Positions 8,194-16,202 are shown, numbered from the stretch's first letter. The stretch: 17,771 bases of DNA from an uncultured Ruminococcus sp. (GCA_902766575.1 CACXED010000251.1:1-17771), one strand, 5' to 3'. A program made the numbers and translations. Notes: a model not told the origin generated them from the letters alone.

Positions 8194-11100
8194 ATGGAAC
8201 ACAACGTATTTGATTCGATAAAAATAGGTCTGGCGTCTCCCGAGATGATCCGAAGCTGGTCCTACGGCGAGGTCAAGAAGCCCGAGACCATCAACTACCG
8301 CACTCTCAAAGCCGAGCGCGACGGACTTTTCTGCGAGCGTATCTTCGGTCCGACCAAGGACTGGGAGTGTATGTGCGGAAAGTACAAGCGCGTCCGCCAC
8401 AAGGGCAAGATCTGCGAAAAGTGCGGCGTCGAGGTCACTACCCGCAAGGTGCGCCGCGAGAGAATGGGTCACATCGAGCTCGCCGCTCCGGTTTCGCATA
8501 TCTGGTATTTCAGAGCTATCCCGTCGAGAATGGGTCTGCTGCTCGACATCACTCCGAGACTCCTCGAAAAGGTGCTCTACTTTGCAAGCTATATAGTCGT
8601 CGATCCCAAGGCGACCGACCTTATGAAGATGCAGCTCCTCAACGAGCGCGAGTATCAGGACGCGGTCGAAAAGTGGGGACGCGACAGCTTTGAGGTCGGA
8701 ATGGGCGCGGAGGCTGTCAAGAAGCTCCTGCAGGAGATCGACCTCGAGCAGCTCTCAAGAGAGCTCCACGAGGAGCTCGCCAAGGCTCAGGGACAGAAAA
8801 AGGTCAAGATCATCAAGCGTCTCGAGGTCGTCGAGGCGTTCAGAAAGTCGGGCAACAAGCCCGAGTGGATGATACTCGACGTGGTTCCGGTCATCCCGCC
8901 GGATATCCGCGCGATGGTACAGCTCGACGGCGGACGCTTCGCTTCGTCCGACCTGAACGACCTCTACCGCCGCGTTATCAACCGCAACAACCGCCTTAAA
9001 AAGCTCCTCGAGCTCAAGGCTCCCGATATAATCATCCGCAACGAGAAGCGTATGCTTCAGGAAGCCGTCGACGCTCTGATCGACAACGGCCGCCGCGGAA
9101 AGCCGGTCACCGGCCCCAACAACCGCCCGCTCAAGTCGCTCTCCGAGATGCTCCGAGGCAAGCAGGGACGCTTCCGTCAGAACCTGCTCGGAAAGCGCGT
9201 CGACTACTCCGGACGTTCGGTTATAGTCGTCGGACCCGATCTGAAAATCTATCAGTGCGGTCTGCCCAAGGAGATGGCGCTCGAGCTGTTCAAGCCCTTT
9301 GTCATGAAGCGCCTTGTCGAGACTCAGAAGGCTACCAACATCAAGGACGCAAAGAAGAAGGTCGAAAAGGTCGACGTCTCGGTCTGGGACGCTCTCGAGA
9401 ACGTCATCAAGGAACATCCGGTGCTGCTCAACCGCGCGCCTACGCTCCACAGACTCTCGATTCAGGCGTTTGAGCCGATCCTCGTCGAGGGCCGCGCAAT
9501 CAAGCTCCACCCGCTGGTCTGCACCGCGTTCAACGCCGACTTCGACGGCGACCAGATGCCGGTACACGTCCCGCTTTCCTCCGAGGCTCAGGCAGAGGCG
9601 AGATACCTCATGCTCTCGGCAAACAACCTGCTGAAGCCCGCCGACGGACGCTCGGTCACCACTCCCGGTCAGGACATGGTGCTCGGCTCCTACTATCTGA
9701 CCATCGACCGCAAGGGCGAGATCGGCGAGGGTCACGTCTACCGCGACTTCAACGAGGTCACGATGGCGTATGAAAACCATCTGCTCGGTATGCACGCGGC
9801 GATCAAGGTGCGCGTTGAGCGCGAGATCGAGGGAAAGACCTACTCGGCTGTCATCGACGCTACCTACGGCAGACTGATATTCAACCGCCCGATACCGCAG
9901 GATCTCGGCTTTGTCGAGCGCCCGACCATCGAGGAGCTCTACGACGATCCCAATAATCCCGACGTTCCGAATCCCGAAAAGGTCAGACAGCTGCTCTCGC
10001 TCGAGATCGCTTTCCCGACCAAGAAGAAGGATCTCGGAAAGATAATAGATATGTGCATCAAGAAGCACGGCGCGTCCACGACCGCGCAGGTGCTCGACAG
10101 CATCAAGTCGATGGGCTTCAAGTACTCGACGCTCAGCTCGCTGTCTATCTCGATAGCCGACATGACGATTCCTCCGAAGAAGTACGACATCGTGCGCGAC
10201 GCCGAGGGTCAGGTGCTCGATATCATGAAGCACTTCCGCCGCGGACGTCTCTCCGAGGACGAGCGCTACAACGCGGTTATCAAGATCTGGGATCAGGCTA
10301 CCAAGGACGTCGTCGCCGCCATGCAGGACGAGTTCGACCGCTACAACCCGATCAAGATGATGAGCGACTCGGGAGCTCGAGGAAACATCACCCAGATGAG
10401 ACAGGTCGCCGGAATGCGCGGACTGATGTTCGCCGCAAACGGCAAGACGATGGAAATGCCCATCAAGTCCAACTTCCGTGAGGGACTCAATATACTCGAA
10501 TATTTCGTCGCGGCACGCGGAGCGCGTAAGTCGCTTTCGGATACCGCGCTTAAGACGGCTGACTCCGGATATCTGACCAGACGTCTGGTCGACGTCTCGC
10601 AGGACGTTATCGTCCGCGAGGAGGACTGCGGCACACGCCACGGTATCTGGGTCTCCAAGATCGTCGACGGCAACGAGACCATCGAGCCGCTGAAGGACAG
10701 ACTCGTCGGACGCTTCGTCATCGGCGACGTCGTAGATCCTGCTACCGGAGAGGTCATCGTAGCCGACAACACCATGATCACCGACGAGCAGGCTGACGCT
10801 ATCGTCAAGGCGGGCATCGAGAAGGTTCTAATCAGAACCATCCTCGAGTGCAAGGCTAAGCACGGCGTCTGCTCGCACTGCTACGGCATGGACCTCGCTT
10901 CGTCGAAGCCGGTCAACGTCGGCGAGGCGGTCGGTATCATCGCGGCTCAGTCGATAGGCGAGCCGGGTACTCAGCTCACCATGCGTACCTTCCACACCGG
11001 AGGCGTCGCGGGAGCCGATATCACTCAGGGTCTTCCGCGAGTCGAGGAGCTCTTTGAGGCTCGCAGACCCAAGAAGGCGGCTATCGTCGCCGAGACCGGC

Positions 11101-11796
11101 GGAGAGATCCGCATCACCGAGAACAAGCGTATCCACACCATCAGCATCGCCGCCGACGACGGAAGCGAGACCTCCTATCAGATCCCGTTCGGAGTCCGTA
11201 TCATCGTCGAGGACGGTCAGCGCGTCGACGCCGGAAAGGCGCTCACCGAGGGCTCTATCTGCCCGACCGATATCCTGCGCATCAATGGACTCGACGCGGG
11301 TTACGACTATATCATCCGCGAGGTTCAGAAGGTCTACCGTCTCCAGTCGGTCGAGGTCAACGACAAGCACATCGAGGTTATTGCGCGTCAGATGACCCGC
11401 AAGACCCACATCGACGACGCCGGAGACACCGATCTGCTCGAGGGCTCGGTCATTGATCTGCTCGAGCTTGAGCACGAGAACGCCAAGATCCAGAAGCGCA
11501 TCGACGCGGGCGAGGTCGAGCTCCGTCTGGCAGTCGGTTCGCCGGTGCTGCTCGGCATCACGAAGGCAGCGCTGCTCACCGACTCCTTCCTGTCGGCAGC
11601 GTCCTTCCAGGAGACCACAAAGGTTCTCACCGAAGCCGCTATCAAGGGCAAGGTCGATCATCTGCTCGGACTCAAGGAGAACGTCATCATCGGTAAGCTC
11701 ATCCCCGCCGGAACCGGCATGGAGTGCTATCGCAACATCGAGGTCGACAAGGTCGACGAAAACGGCAATATTCAGGCTACCTCCGAGGCGGTCTGA
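8194..11796 (+). CDS. rpoC: DNA-directed RNA polymerase, beta' subunit
   Basis: The beta' subunit, 1200 residues, the normal length for Firmicutes. The N-terminal zinc site is C59, C61, C74, C77 (CMCGKYKRVRHKGKICEKC). The catalytic Mg loop is NADFDGD at 447-453, with D449, D451 and D453 as metal ligands. The residue after DGDQM is Pro where most homologues have Ala. The second zinc site is C812, C886, C893, C896 (CKAKHGVCSHC). The trigger-loop and bridge-helix region reads GEPGTQLTMRTFHTGGVAG. The start at 8194 follows GGGGAGAAGG (8177-8186) with 7 nt spacing. It lies 20 bp after rpoB in the same operon and ends 6 nt before a strong terminator. The genes that often follow (rpsL, rpsG, fusA) are absent. 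Confidence 0.98.
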   Translation: MEHNVFDSIKIGLASPEMIRSWSYGEVKKPETINYRTLKAERDGLFCERIFGPTKDWECMCGKYKRVRHKGKICEKCGVEVTTRKVRRERMGHIELAAPVSHIWYFRAIPSRMGLLLDITPRLLEKVLYFASYIVVDPKATDLMKMQLLNEREYQDAVEKWGRDSFEVGMGAEAVKKLLQEIDLEQLSRELHEELAKAQGQKKVKIIKRLEVVEAFRKSGNKPEWMILDVVPVIPPDIRAMVQLDGGRFASSDLNDLYRRVINRNNRLKKLLELKAPDIIIRNEKRMLQEAVDALIDNGRRGKPVTGPNNRPLKSLSEMLRGKQGRFRQNLLGKRVDYSGRSVIVVGPDLKIYQCGLPKEMALELFKPFVMKRLVETQKATNIKDAKKKVEKVDVSVWDALENVIKEHPVLLNRAPTLHRLSIQAFEPILVEGRAIKLHPLVCTAFNADFDGDQMPVHVPLSSEAQAEARYLMLSANNLLKPADGRSVTTPGQDMVLGSYYLTIDRKGEIGEGHVYRDFNEVTMAYENHLLGMHAAIKVRVEREIEGKTYSAVIDATYGRLIFNRPIPQDLGFVERPTIEELYDDPNNPDVPNPEKVRQLLSLEIAFPTKKKDLGKIIDMCIKKHGASTTAQVLDSIKSMGFKYSTLSSLSISIADMTIPPKKYDIVRDAEGQVLDIMKHFRRGRLSEDERYNAVIKIWDQATKDVVAAMQDEFDRYNPIKMMSDSGARGNITQMRQVAGMRGLMFAANGKTMEMPIKSNFREGLNILEYFVAARGARKSLSDTALKTADSGYLTRRLVDVSQDVIVREEDCGTRHGIWVSKIVDGNETIEPLKDRLVGRFVIGDVVDPATGEVIVADNTMITDEQADAIVKAGIEKVLIRTILECKAKHGVCSHCYGMDLASSKPVNVGEAVGIIAAQSIGEPGTQLTMRTFHTGGVAGADITQGLPRVEELFEARRPKKAAIVAETGGEIRITENKRIHTISIAADDGSETSYQIPFGVRIIVEDGQRVDAGKALTEGSICPTDILRINGLDAGYDYIIREVQKVYRLQSVEVNDKHIEVIARQMTRKTHIDDAGDTDLLEGSVIDLLELEHENAKIQKRIDAGEVELRLAVGSPVLLGITKAALLTDSFLSAASFQETTKVLTEAAIKGKVDHLLGLKENVIIGKLIPAGTGMECYRNIEVDKVDENGNIQATSEAV

Positions 11797-11802
11797 GCAT
11801 AC

Positions 11803-11835
11803 AAAAGAGCGGCGGGCTTTGCCCGCCGCTCTTTT
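11803..11835. terminator. Strong bidirectional terminator
   Basis: AAAAGAGCGGCGGGC (11803-11817) and GCCCGCCGCTCTTTT (11821-11835) make a perfect 15-bp, GC-rich stem with a TTT loop. Flanking A's and T's give a U-tract on each strand. It sits between the converging ends of rpoC (plus) and the flavoprotein gene (minus, ending at 11854) and should end both transcripts. Confidence 0.95.
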
Positions 11836-11853
11836 CTGCGGCTGAAATATCTA

Positions 11854-13134
11854 TCAGAAGATCTCGCGCCGAATGTCCGAAGCGCTGACGTCGCGGGGCT
11901 CTACGCCCTGCTTTACGGCGAGCGCGGCTGCGGCTCCGGCAGCGGCTCCGATGCCGACGCAGATCGGCATCACGCGGTAGTTCGAGTGCGCGATGTGCGT
12001 TCCCGAGATGTTCCGTCCCGAGAGCAGCAGACTGTCTATCTTCTCAGGCACGAGACTGCGGTAGGGGATAGTGTAGCCCTTGGGCTGAGACCACTTGTGC
12101 TGGACGCCGGTGCTGTCGAGTCCCGCGCCGGTGAGATTGTGTACGTCGAAGTTGAAGTGCGCGCCCTGCACGACAAGATCGTCAAAGCGGCGGGCGGTCA
12201 GGATGTCCTCCTCGTTCAGCGTGTAGAGCCCCCTGAAGTGCCGCGTCTCGCGGACACCCATCAGCGACGCCGCGCTGATTATATAGCAGCTCTCAAAGCC
12301 CGGCACGAACTCACGCAGGTACCTGACGATCGCGGGCATCTGACTGCGGCAGACTATCTCCGCGCGGGTGAGATCCTCGGCCTTGGTGCCGTCGATGTCG
12401 GTGCAGTTGGTCATGTTGCAGGTCACGATCCCCGGCAGAGTCGACCTGTAGACGAGCAGATGCCCGGCGGGATAGGGAATATGCGCCTTTGCGAGCGCCT
12501 GAAGCTCGCCCTTTTCGGTCTGATAGGTCGACTCGAAGGAGCCGAGCAGCACCGCGCGGTCGAGATCCACTCCGGCGACCTTGAACATCAGCGTACAGGG
12601 CTGCATTCTGCCGTCCGACTCGCGTCCCTTGTAGTACTCGACTCCGGCGAAGGCGGCGACGTCTCCGTCTCCGGTGCCGTCGACGAAGACCTTGGCGCGG
12701 AAGACTCTGCGACCCGATTTGCTCTCGGTGATAACGCCGCGGACGCGGTTTTCGTCCATCTCTACGCCGCAGACAAAGGTGTAGAGCAGCAGCTCGACAT
12801 GAGCCTGTGAGAGCATTTCGAGATAGACCGCCTTGAGGTTCTCGGGATCGATCTGCGGGACGATTCTGCCGTGACCCTCGCCCTCGTTCCTGTCAGCCAT
12901 GCGCGCGAGTATCTCTCTGTAGAGCGGCGAGTCGACCGTTCCGGTCCAGTGGCTCATCATTCCGCTTGTCGAGATGCCGCCGACCGAGTTCGCCCACTCG
13001 AGAAGAAGCACCTTCATTCCCATCCTGCCCGCCGTGACGGCAGCCGACAGACCCGCCGGTCCCGATCCGGCGACTATCACGTCGTATTCTCCCGCGACCT
13101 CGAGCTCACGGGACGGCTCAATGTATTTTTCCAT
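11854..13134 (-). CDS. FAD-dependent oxidoreductase (FAD_oxidored family)
   Basis: A 426-residue flavoprotein. The N-terminal dinucleotide-binding fold is EYDVIVAGSGPAGLSAAVTA (GSGPAG at 23-28), with E46 at the end of beta-2 for the ribose, followed by the GG of SVGGISTSG. A second FAD contact region reads VFVDGTGDGDVAAFAG. The C-terminal part, LLLSGRNISGTHIAHSNYRV then GIGAAAGAAAALAVKQG, is typical of the FAD_oxidored group (PF12831-like) that includes proteins annotated as xanthan lyase-like. The substrate is unknown; no signal peptide or membrane segment is seen, so it is cytoplasmic. The start at 13134 begins MEKYIEPSREL and has AAAGGA upstream with about 12 nt spacing. An in-frame ATG at 13147 overlaps that site, and a longer open frame up to 13434 runs through the promoter. 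It is divergent from the HTH-serine dehydratase gene and may share its regulation. Confidence 0.9.
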   Translation of the reverse strand: MEKYIEPSRELEVAGEYDVIVAGSGPAGLSAAVTAGRMGMKVLLLEWANSVGGISTSGMMSHWTGTVDSPLYREILARMADRNEGEGHGRIVPQIDPENLKAVYLEMLSQAHVELLLYTFVCGVEMDENRVRGVITESKSGRRVFRAKVFVDGTGDGDVAAFAGVEYYKGRESDGRMQPCTLMFKVAGVDLDRAVLLGSFESTYQTEKGELQALAKAHIPYPAGHLLVYRSTLPGIVTCNMTNCTDIDGTKAEDLTRAEIVCRSQMPAIVRYLREFVPGFESCYIISAASLMGVRETRHFRGLYTLNEEDILTARRFDDLVVQGAHFNFDVHNLTGAGLDSTGVQHKWSQPKGYTIPYRSLVPEKIDSLLLSGRNISGTHIAHSNYRVMPICVGIGAAAGAAAALAVKQGVEPRDVSASDIRREIF

Positions 13135-13190
13135 GATTAAAATCATCCTTTCGCAGCTATCAGCGGCTTTTGCCGTTTTGAACAAAAATA

Positions 13191-13218
13191 TTATATAACT
13201 TCCGTGAGCCAAAGTCAA
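13191..13218 (-). promoter_or_regulatory. Promoter for the flavoprotein gene
   Basis: Read on the minus strand, TTGACT (13218-13213) and a perfect TATAAT (13196-13191) are separated by 16 nt. The predicted start near 13184 gives a leader of about 50 nt before the ATG at 13134. Confidence 0.72.
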
Positions 13219-13261
13219 TGCCTTGTCTGACCTGTCTTTTGTCAATTCTGATACGAAAAAA

Positions 13262-13278
13262 GTCAACTGAAAGTTGAC
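13262..13278. promoter_or_regulatory. 17-bp palindrome, candidate operator
   Basis: GTCAACT (13262-13268) and AGTTGAC (13272-13278) are perfect inverted repeats around GAA. The 17-bp length fits dimeric XRE-type regulators. It lies 7 bp upstream of the plus-strand -35 and about 45 bp upstream of the minus-strand -35, a position from which one protein could affect both. The half-site GTCAA/TTGAC recurs at 13214-13218, 13241-13245 and 13286-13290. That the HTH domain encoded next door binds here is inference. Confidence 0.55.
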
Positions 13279-13285
13279 AATTCTC

Positions 13286-13314
13286 TTGACTTTTCGCGCG
13301 AAATGTATTAAAAT
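13286..13314 (+). promoter_or_regulatory. Promoter for the HTH-serine dehydratase gene
   Basis: TTGACT (13286-13291) and TAAAAT (13309-13314) have a 17-nt spacer. A TATAAT at 13314-13319 is a better hexamer but would need a 22-nt spacer. The spacer holds a perfect 12-bp palindrome. Confidence 0.65.
13292..13303. promoter_or_regulatory. 12-bp palindrome inside the promoter spacer
   Basis: TTTCGCGCGAAA is a perfect palindrome lying directly after the -35 box, between -35 and -10. A protein bound there would block RNA polymerase, as expected of a repressor operator. No binding protein can be named from sequence alone. Confidence 0.45.
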
Positions 13315-13378
13315 ATAATAAAAGTTCAGCTCGGCGCAGAGCCGGACAGATATTCTGCATCGGAGTGAGGAGTTCGAC

Positions 13379-14818
13379 ATGGAAAACAACGATTTCGCAA
13401 TAAAATTCGCGAAGCTCAGAAAGAGCAGCGGCATAACCCAGCAGACGCTCGGAAATTATCTCGGGGTCAGCAACCGCGCGGTCTCAAAGTGGGAGACCGG
13501 GCTCGCCATGCCGTCGACCGAGAATATCCGCAAGCTCGCAAAGATCTTCGACGTGCCGGTCGATCACTTCTTCTCGGGGCTCGCCGACGCCGAGCGGAGC
13601 GAGGAGCCGCCGTCCGGGATGAAATCGCTGACCGATCTCTACCGCATCGGGCGCGGCCCGTCAAGCTCCCACACGATGGGTCCCGAGCGCGCCTGCCGGA
13701 TGTTCCGCGAAAAGCGTCCCGACGCCGACAGCTTCAGGGCGGTGCTCTACGGCTCGATAGCCAAGCTCTGCGGCGCGTACAGCATCGACCGGATCATCAG
13801 ATCGGCGTTCGCTCCGCTCGGCTGCGAGGTGGAGACGAATATGACCGCCGTCGATATCCCGCATCCGAACACCTTTGATCTCATCGCCTGCAAAAACGGC
13901 GCGGAGCTCGAGCGGATCCGGGTCGTCAGCACCGGCGGCGGGCGTATCGAGTGCGATAAATACCCCACCTTCGACGAGCCGGACGTCTATCCCGTCTCCT
14001 CCTTTGAAAGGATAGCCGAGTGCTGCCGGGCGGAAAATCTGCGGCTCTGGCAGTACGTCGAGCGGATCGAGGGCAGAGCGGTCATGGACAGGCTTCTCGA
14101 AATCTGGCGCTGCATGAAGCAGAGCATCGCCGCCGGACTCGCCGACGAGGGCATACTTCCCGGCGGGCTGGGCGTTCAGAAAAAGGCGAAGCAGCTCTTT
14201 AACCGTCAGCACATCGACGAGAGCTCCGAGACCCGCGAGAACCGCATGGTCTGCGCCTACGCCTTCGCCGTCAGCGAGCAGAACGCCTGCGGAGGACGGG
14301 TGGTCACGGCTCCGACCTGCGGAGCGTCGGGAGTCGTTCCGGCGGTGCTCTACTATCAGCAGCAGCGGAAGGGCTACTCGGACGCGGAGATAGTCCGGGC
14401 TCTGGCGACGGGCGGGATAGTCGGAAATCTCGTCAAGACCAACGCCTCGATCTCGGGCAGCGAGTGCGGCTGTCAGGCTGAGATCGGAACCGCCTGCGCT
14501 ATGGCGGCCGCGGCGCTCGGCGAGCTGTTCGAGCTCGATCTCGACAAGATCGAATACGCCGCCGAGATCGCTATCGAGCATCATCTCGGGCTGACCTGCG
14601 ACCCGATCGGCGGGCTTGTTCAGATCCCCTGCATCGAGCGCAACGCCGTCGCCGCTATGAGGGCTATCAACGCCGTCAGCCTCGCCAGCTTCCTGTCCGA
14701 CTCAAGGAAGATCTCGCTCGACAAGGTGATAAGGGTCATGAAGGAGACCGGGCTTGACATCTCAAAGCTCTACAAGGAGACCTCAGAGGGAGGGCTTGCA
14801 AAGCTCAAGGTCAAGTGA
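13379..14818 (+). CDS. sdaA: XRE-type HTH domain fused to Fe-S L-serine dehydratase
   Basis: A 479-residue protein that converts L-serine to pyruvate and ammonia, with a DNA-binding domain at its N-terminus. Residues 8-65 are an XRE/Cro helix-turn-helix (FAKLRKSSGITQQTLGNYLG, then VSNRAVSKWETG and LAKIFDVPVDHFF). Residue M81 begins what would normally be the enzyme's own start (MKSLTDLYRIGRGPSSSHTM), the beta domain to about 215. The alpha domain occupies about 235-475, with APTCGASGVVPA and SECGCQAEIGTAC. C365, C407 and C418 have the 42- and 11-residue spacing I recall for the cluster cysteines of the Legionella enzyme, so a [4Fe-4S] cluster is likely. The cysteine near the C-terminus of that enzyme is missing. 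AGGAG (13368-13372) lies 6 nt before the ATG. The frame is uninterrupted across the fusion. A weak internal site (GAGGAG, 13601-13606) precedes M81 and might give an enzyme-only form. It is divergent from the flavoprotein gene. Confidence 0.93.
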   Translation: MENNDFAIKFAKLRKSSGITQQTLGNYLGVSNRAVSKWETGLAMPSTENIRKLAKIFDVPVDHFFSGLADAERSEEPPSGMKSLTDLYRIGRGPSSSHTMGPERACRMFREKRPDADSFRAVLYGSIAKLCGAYSIDRIIRSAFAPLGCEVETNMTAVDIPHPNTFDLIACKNGAELERIRVVSTGGGRIECDKYPTFDEPDVYPVSSFERIAECCRAENLRLWQYVERIEGRAVMDRLLEIWRCMKQSIAAGLADEGILPGGLGVQKKAKQLFNRQHIDESSETRENRMVCAYAFAVSEQNACGGRVVTAPTCGASGVVPAVLYYQQQRKGYSDAEIVRALATGGIVGNLVKTNASISGSECGCQAEIGTACAMAAAALGELFELDLDKIEYAAEIAIEHHLGLTCDPIGGLVQIPCIERNAVAAMRAINAVSLASFLSDSRKISLDKVIRVMKETGLDISKLYKETSEGGLAKLKVK

Positions 14819-14901
14819 GACGGCGCGGGATTTGTGTATTTCGCCCAAAACGCCGCGGCGGAGACGCGATAAATATTTTTTCGATTTTTTTCAAAAACCC
14901 C

Positions 14902-14930
14902 TTGATATTTCGGCGATTTTGTGGTATCAT
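14902..14930 (+). promoter_or_regulatory. Promoter for rpsT
   Basis: TTGATA (14902-14907) and TATCAT (14925-14930) have a 17-nt spacer and a TG at 14922-14923 as an extended -10. Predicted transcription start is near 14937. The stretch 14819-14901 after the serine dehydratase gene holds a 10-bp palindrome (CGCCGCGGCG, 14851-14860) and T-runs but no clean terminator. Confidence 0.75.
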
Positions 14931-14964
14931 ATATAGAGAAATGCTCTCTATGCTATCTATCCGA

Positions 14965-14981
14965 TCAGACCGTCGGTCTGA
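14965..14981 (+). promoter_or_regulatory. Hairpin in the rpsT leader
   Basis: TCAGACCGTCGGTCTGA is an 8-bp inverted repeat around one T. In RNA it would fold as a 6-bp stem with a 5-nt loop, 12 nt before the Shine-Dalgarno site. Such a stem could be a site for autogenous control by S20, but this is inference. Confidence 0.5.
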
Positions 14982-15008
14982 CGCTTAATTTCTAAGGAGG
15001 TGAACATT

Positions 15009-15275
15009 TTGCCGAACATTAAATCCGCTAAGAAGCGCGTTCTCGTCAGCGCGAACAAGACTATGCAGAACAAGATGCTCAAGTCCGCGCTCAAGACTTC
15101 CATGAAGAAGTATGAGCAGGCTCTCGCATCCGGCGATAAGGCCGCAGCAGCAGAGACCTACAAGGCAGCAGTCAAGAAGATCGACCAGGCAGTCGCCAAG
15201 GGACTCCTTCACAAGAACAACGCTGCAAGAAAAAAGAGCAGCTTTACCGTTAAGCTCAACAAGCTGGGCGCGTAA
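15009..15275 (+). CDS. rpsT: 30S ribosomal protein S20
   Basis: An 88-residue basic protein that binds 16S rRNA in the small subunit. It begins PNIKSAKKRVLVSANKTMQN after the initiator, the standard S20 start, and is lysine- and alanine-rich with long helices, ending AARKKSSFTVKLNKLGA. I chose the TTG at 15009, because AAGGAGG (14994-15000) lies 8 nt before it and the protein then matches family N-termini. The GTG at 15000 overlaps the ribosome site. E. coli rpsT also starts with TTG, where the weak start is part of autoregulation. The gene has its own promoter, leader hairpin and terminator. Confidence 0.96.
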   Translation: MPNIKSAKKRVLVSANKTMQNKMLKSALKTSMKKYEQALASGDKAAAAETYKAAVKKIDQAVAKGLLHKNNAARKKSSFTVKLNKLGA

Positions 15276-15300
15276 CAGCAGTTACTCTCATATGTAATAT

Positions 15301-15328
15301 GGTGATGGAGTATATTCATCACCTTTTT
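15301..15328 (+). terminator. rpsT terminator
   Basis: GGTGATG (15301-15307) pairs with CATCACC (15317-15323), extendable by a G-T and an A-T pair, followed by TTTTT (15324-15328). The T-tract overlaps the last two bases of the stop codon of the converging minus-strand gene. Confidence 0.88.
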
Positions 15329-16202
15329 ACTTTACATCTGGAAGGCTCGTCCGGCAGAACGCCCAGAGCCGCCCTCCGGCGTCGTATACGAGCCGGAACA
15401 GGCTTCCCGCGCTCATATCCACCGCGGTCACGAGACGGTAGCCGCAGAGCTCCTCGTCGGGCAGCAGAGCCGCTTTTTTCGAGCCGAGCGCCCTTGCAGC
15501 CGAAAGTCCCCGCTCACGGAGCTCTCCTGCGCTCAGACCCGCTCCGATTCTTGCGCCCGGACGGATGTAGACAAGCCGGAGGATCCGCCCGTCCGCGCCC
15601 GAGAATTCGAGCCTGAGATTTGCCGCGGCAGCCGAAAAGCCGCTCTCCGACGGCAGTATCGGCGGCAGTCCGGCGACCTCTCCGAGCAGCAGTTCAGCCT
15701 CGCTCTCGGCCGTCTCGATGAGATAGCGCTCCGAAACTCCGGCGGGACGGGGCTTTGGAGGAATGTTCCCGGGCGCATTGGCGTCAAGCCCGAAATAGCC
15801 GCCGAGCTCCGAATCCACATCGCCGCCCGTCTCGGCGAGCAGCGCGAATTTGTCGGCGAGCTCCGACGCAAAATCTCCGCTGCCGTAGCGAAGGCTCCCG
15901 GCGCAGTCGGCAAGCGCTTCGCGCAGACTGTCCCGGCACTCGAGCCTGACCGAGGCGTTTGCGAACCTCAGAGCCGCCGACAGGCGGTCGTCCTCGCGCT
16001 CGGCGGCAGAGTAGCACCTGAGAGAGTCGGCGCACTCTATAAGCGTCTCAAGCCGTCTCTGCCCGCGCAGAGACTCGAGCTCGACGGCGCGTTTTCCGGC
16101 GAGCAAGCCCATGACTATCAGCGCCGCTGTCAGCGCTGCGGCAAGCGTGTAGGCTATCCTCGCGTCGCCGAGCGATTCTCTGGCGCTCATGAATCTCCGC
16201 AT
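15327..16202 (-). CDS. Membrane-anchored protein of unknown function
   Basis: A 291-residue protein not confidently recognised. A basic start (MRRFMSARESLGDAR) is followed by one hydrophobic segment at about 16-36 (IAYTLAAALTAALIVMGLLA), so it is probably anchored in the membrane with the rest outside. Residues 40-130 are helical and charged. The C-terminal half has two strand-rich units (NLRLEFSGADGRILRLVYI and GYRLVTAVDMSAGSLFRLVY) that recall PepSY repeats. A single TM, a helical region and C-terminal PepSY-like units also describe the spore-germination protein YpeB, but no specific motif proves it. The start at 16202 has GGGGTG (16214-16209) with 6 nt spacing; ATG at 16208 and GTG at 16211 are alternatives. 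It is divergent from trmL with 74 bp between them. Confidence 0.72.
   Translation of the reverse strand: MRRFMSARESLGDARIAYTLAAALTAALIVMGLLAGKRAVELESLRGQRRLETLIECADSLRCYSAAEREDDRLSAALRFANASVRLECRDSLREALADCAGSLRYGSGDFASELADKFALLAETGGDVDSELGGYFGLDANAPGNIPPKPRPAGVSERYLIETAESEAELLLGEVAGLPPILPSESGFSAAAANLRLEFSGADGRILRLVYIRPGARIGAGLSAGELRERGLSAARALGSKKAALLPDEELCGYRLVTAVDMSAGSLFRLVYDAGGRLWAFCRTSLPDVK

Noticed and set aside
8755..10641. 628-codon minus-strand open frame opposite rpoC
   Set aside because: Composition is rich in Leu, Val, Asp and Arg as expected from an antisense shadow; no ribosome site or domain seen.
13135..13434. Longer N-terminus for the flavoprotein gene, starting at 13434
   Set aside because: The extra 100 residues run through both promoters and palindromes and into the divergent gene, and homologous folds begin near EYDVIVAGSG.
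14851..14891. Terminator after the serine dehydratase gene (CGCCGCGGCG followed by T-runs)
   Set aside because: The palindrome has no room for a loop beyond a 3-bp stem and the T-runs begin 14 nt later, so it is not a convincing intrinsic terminator.
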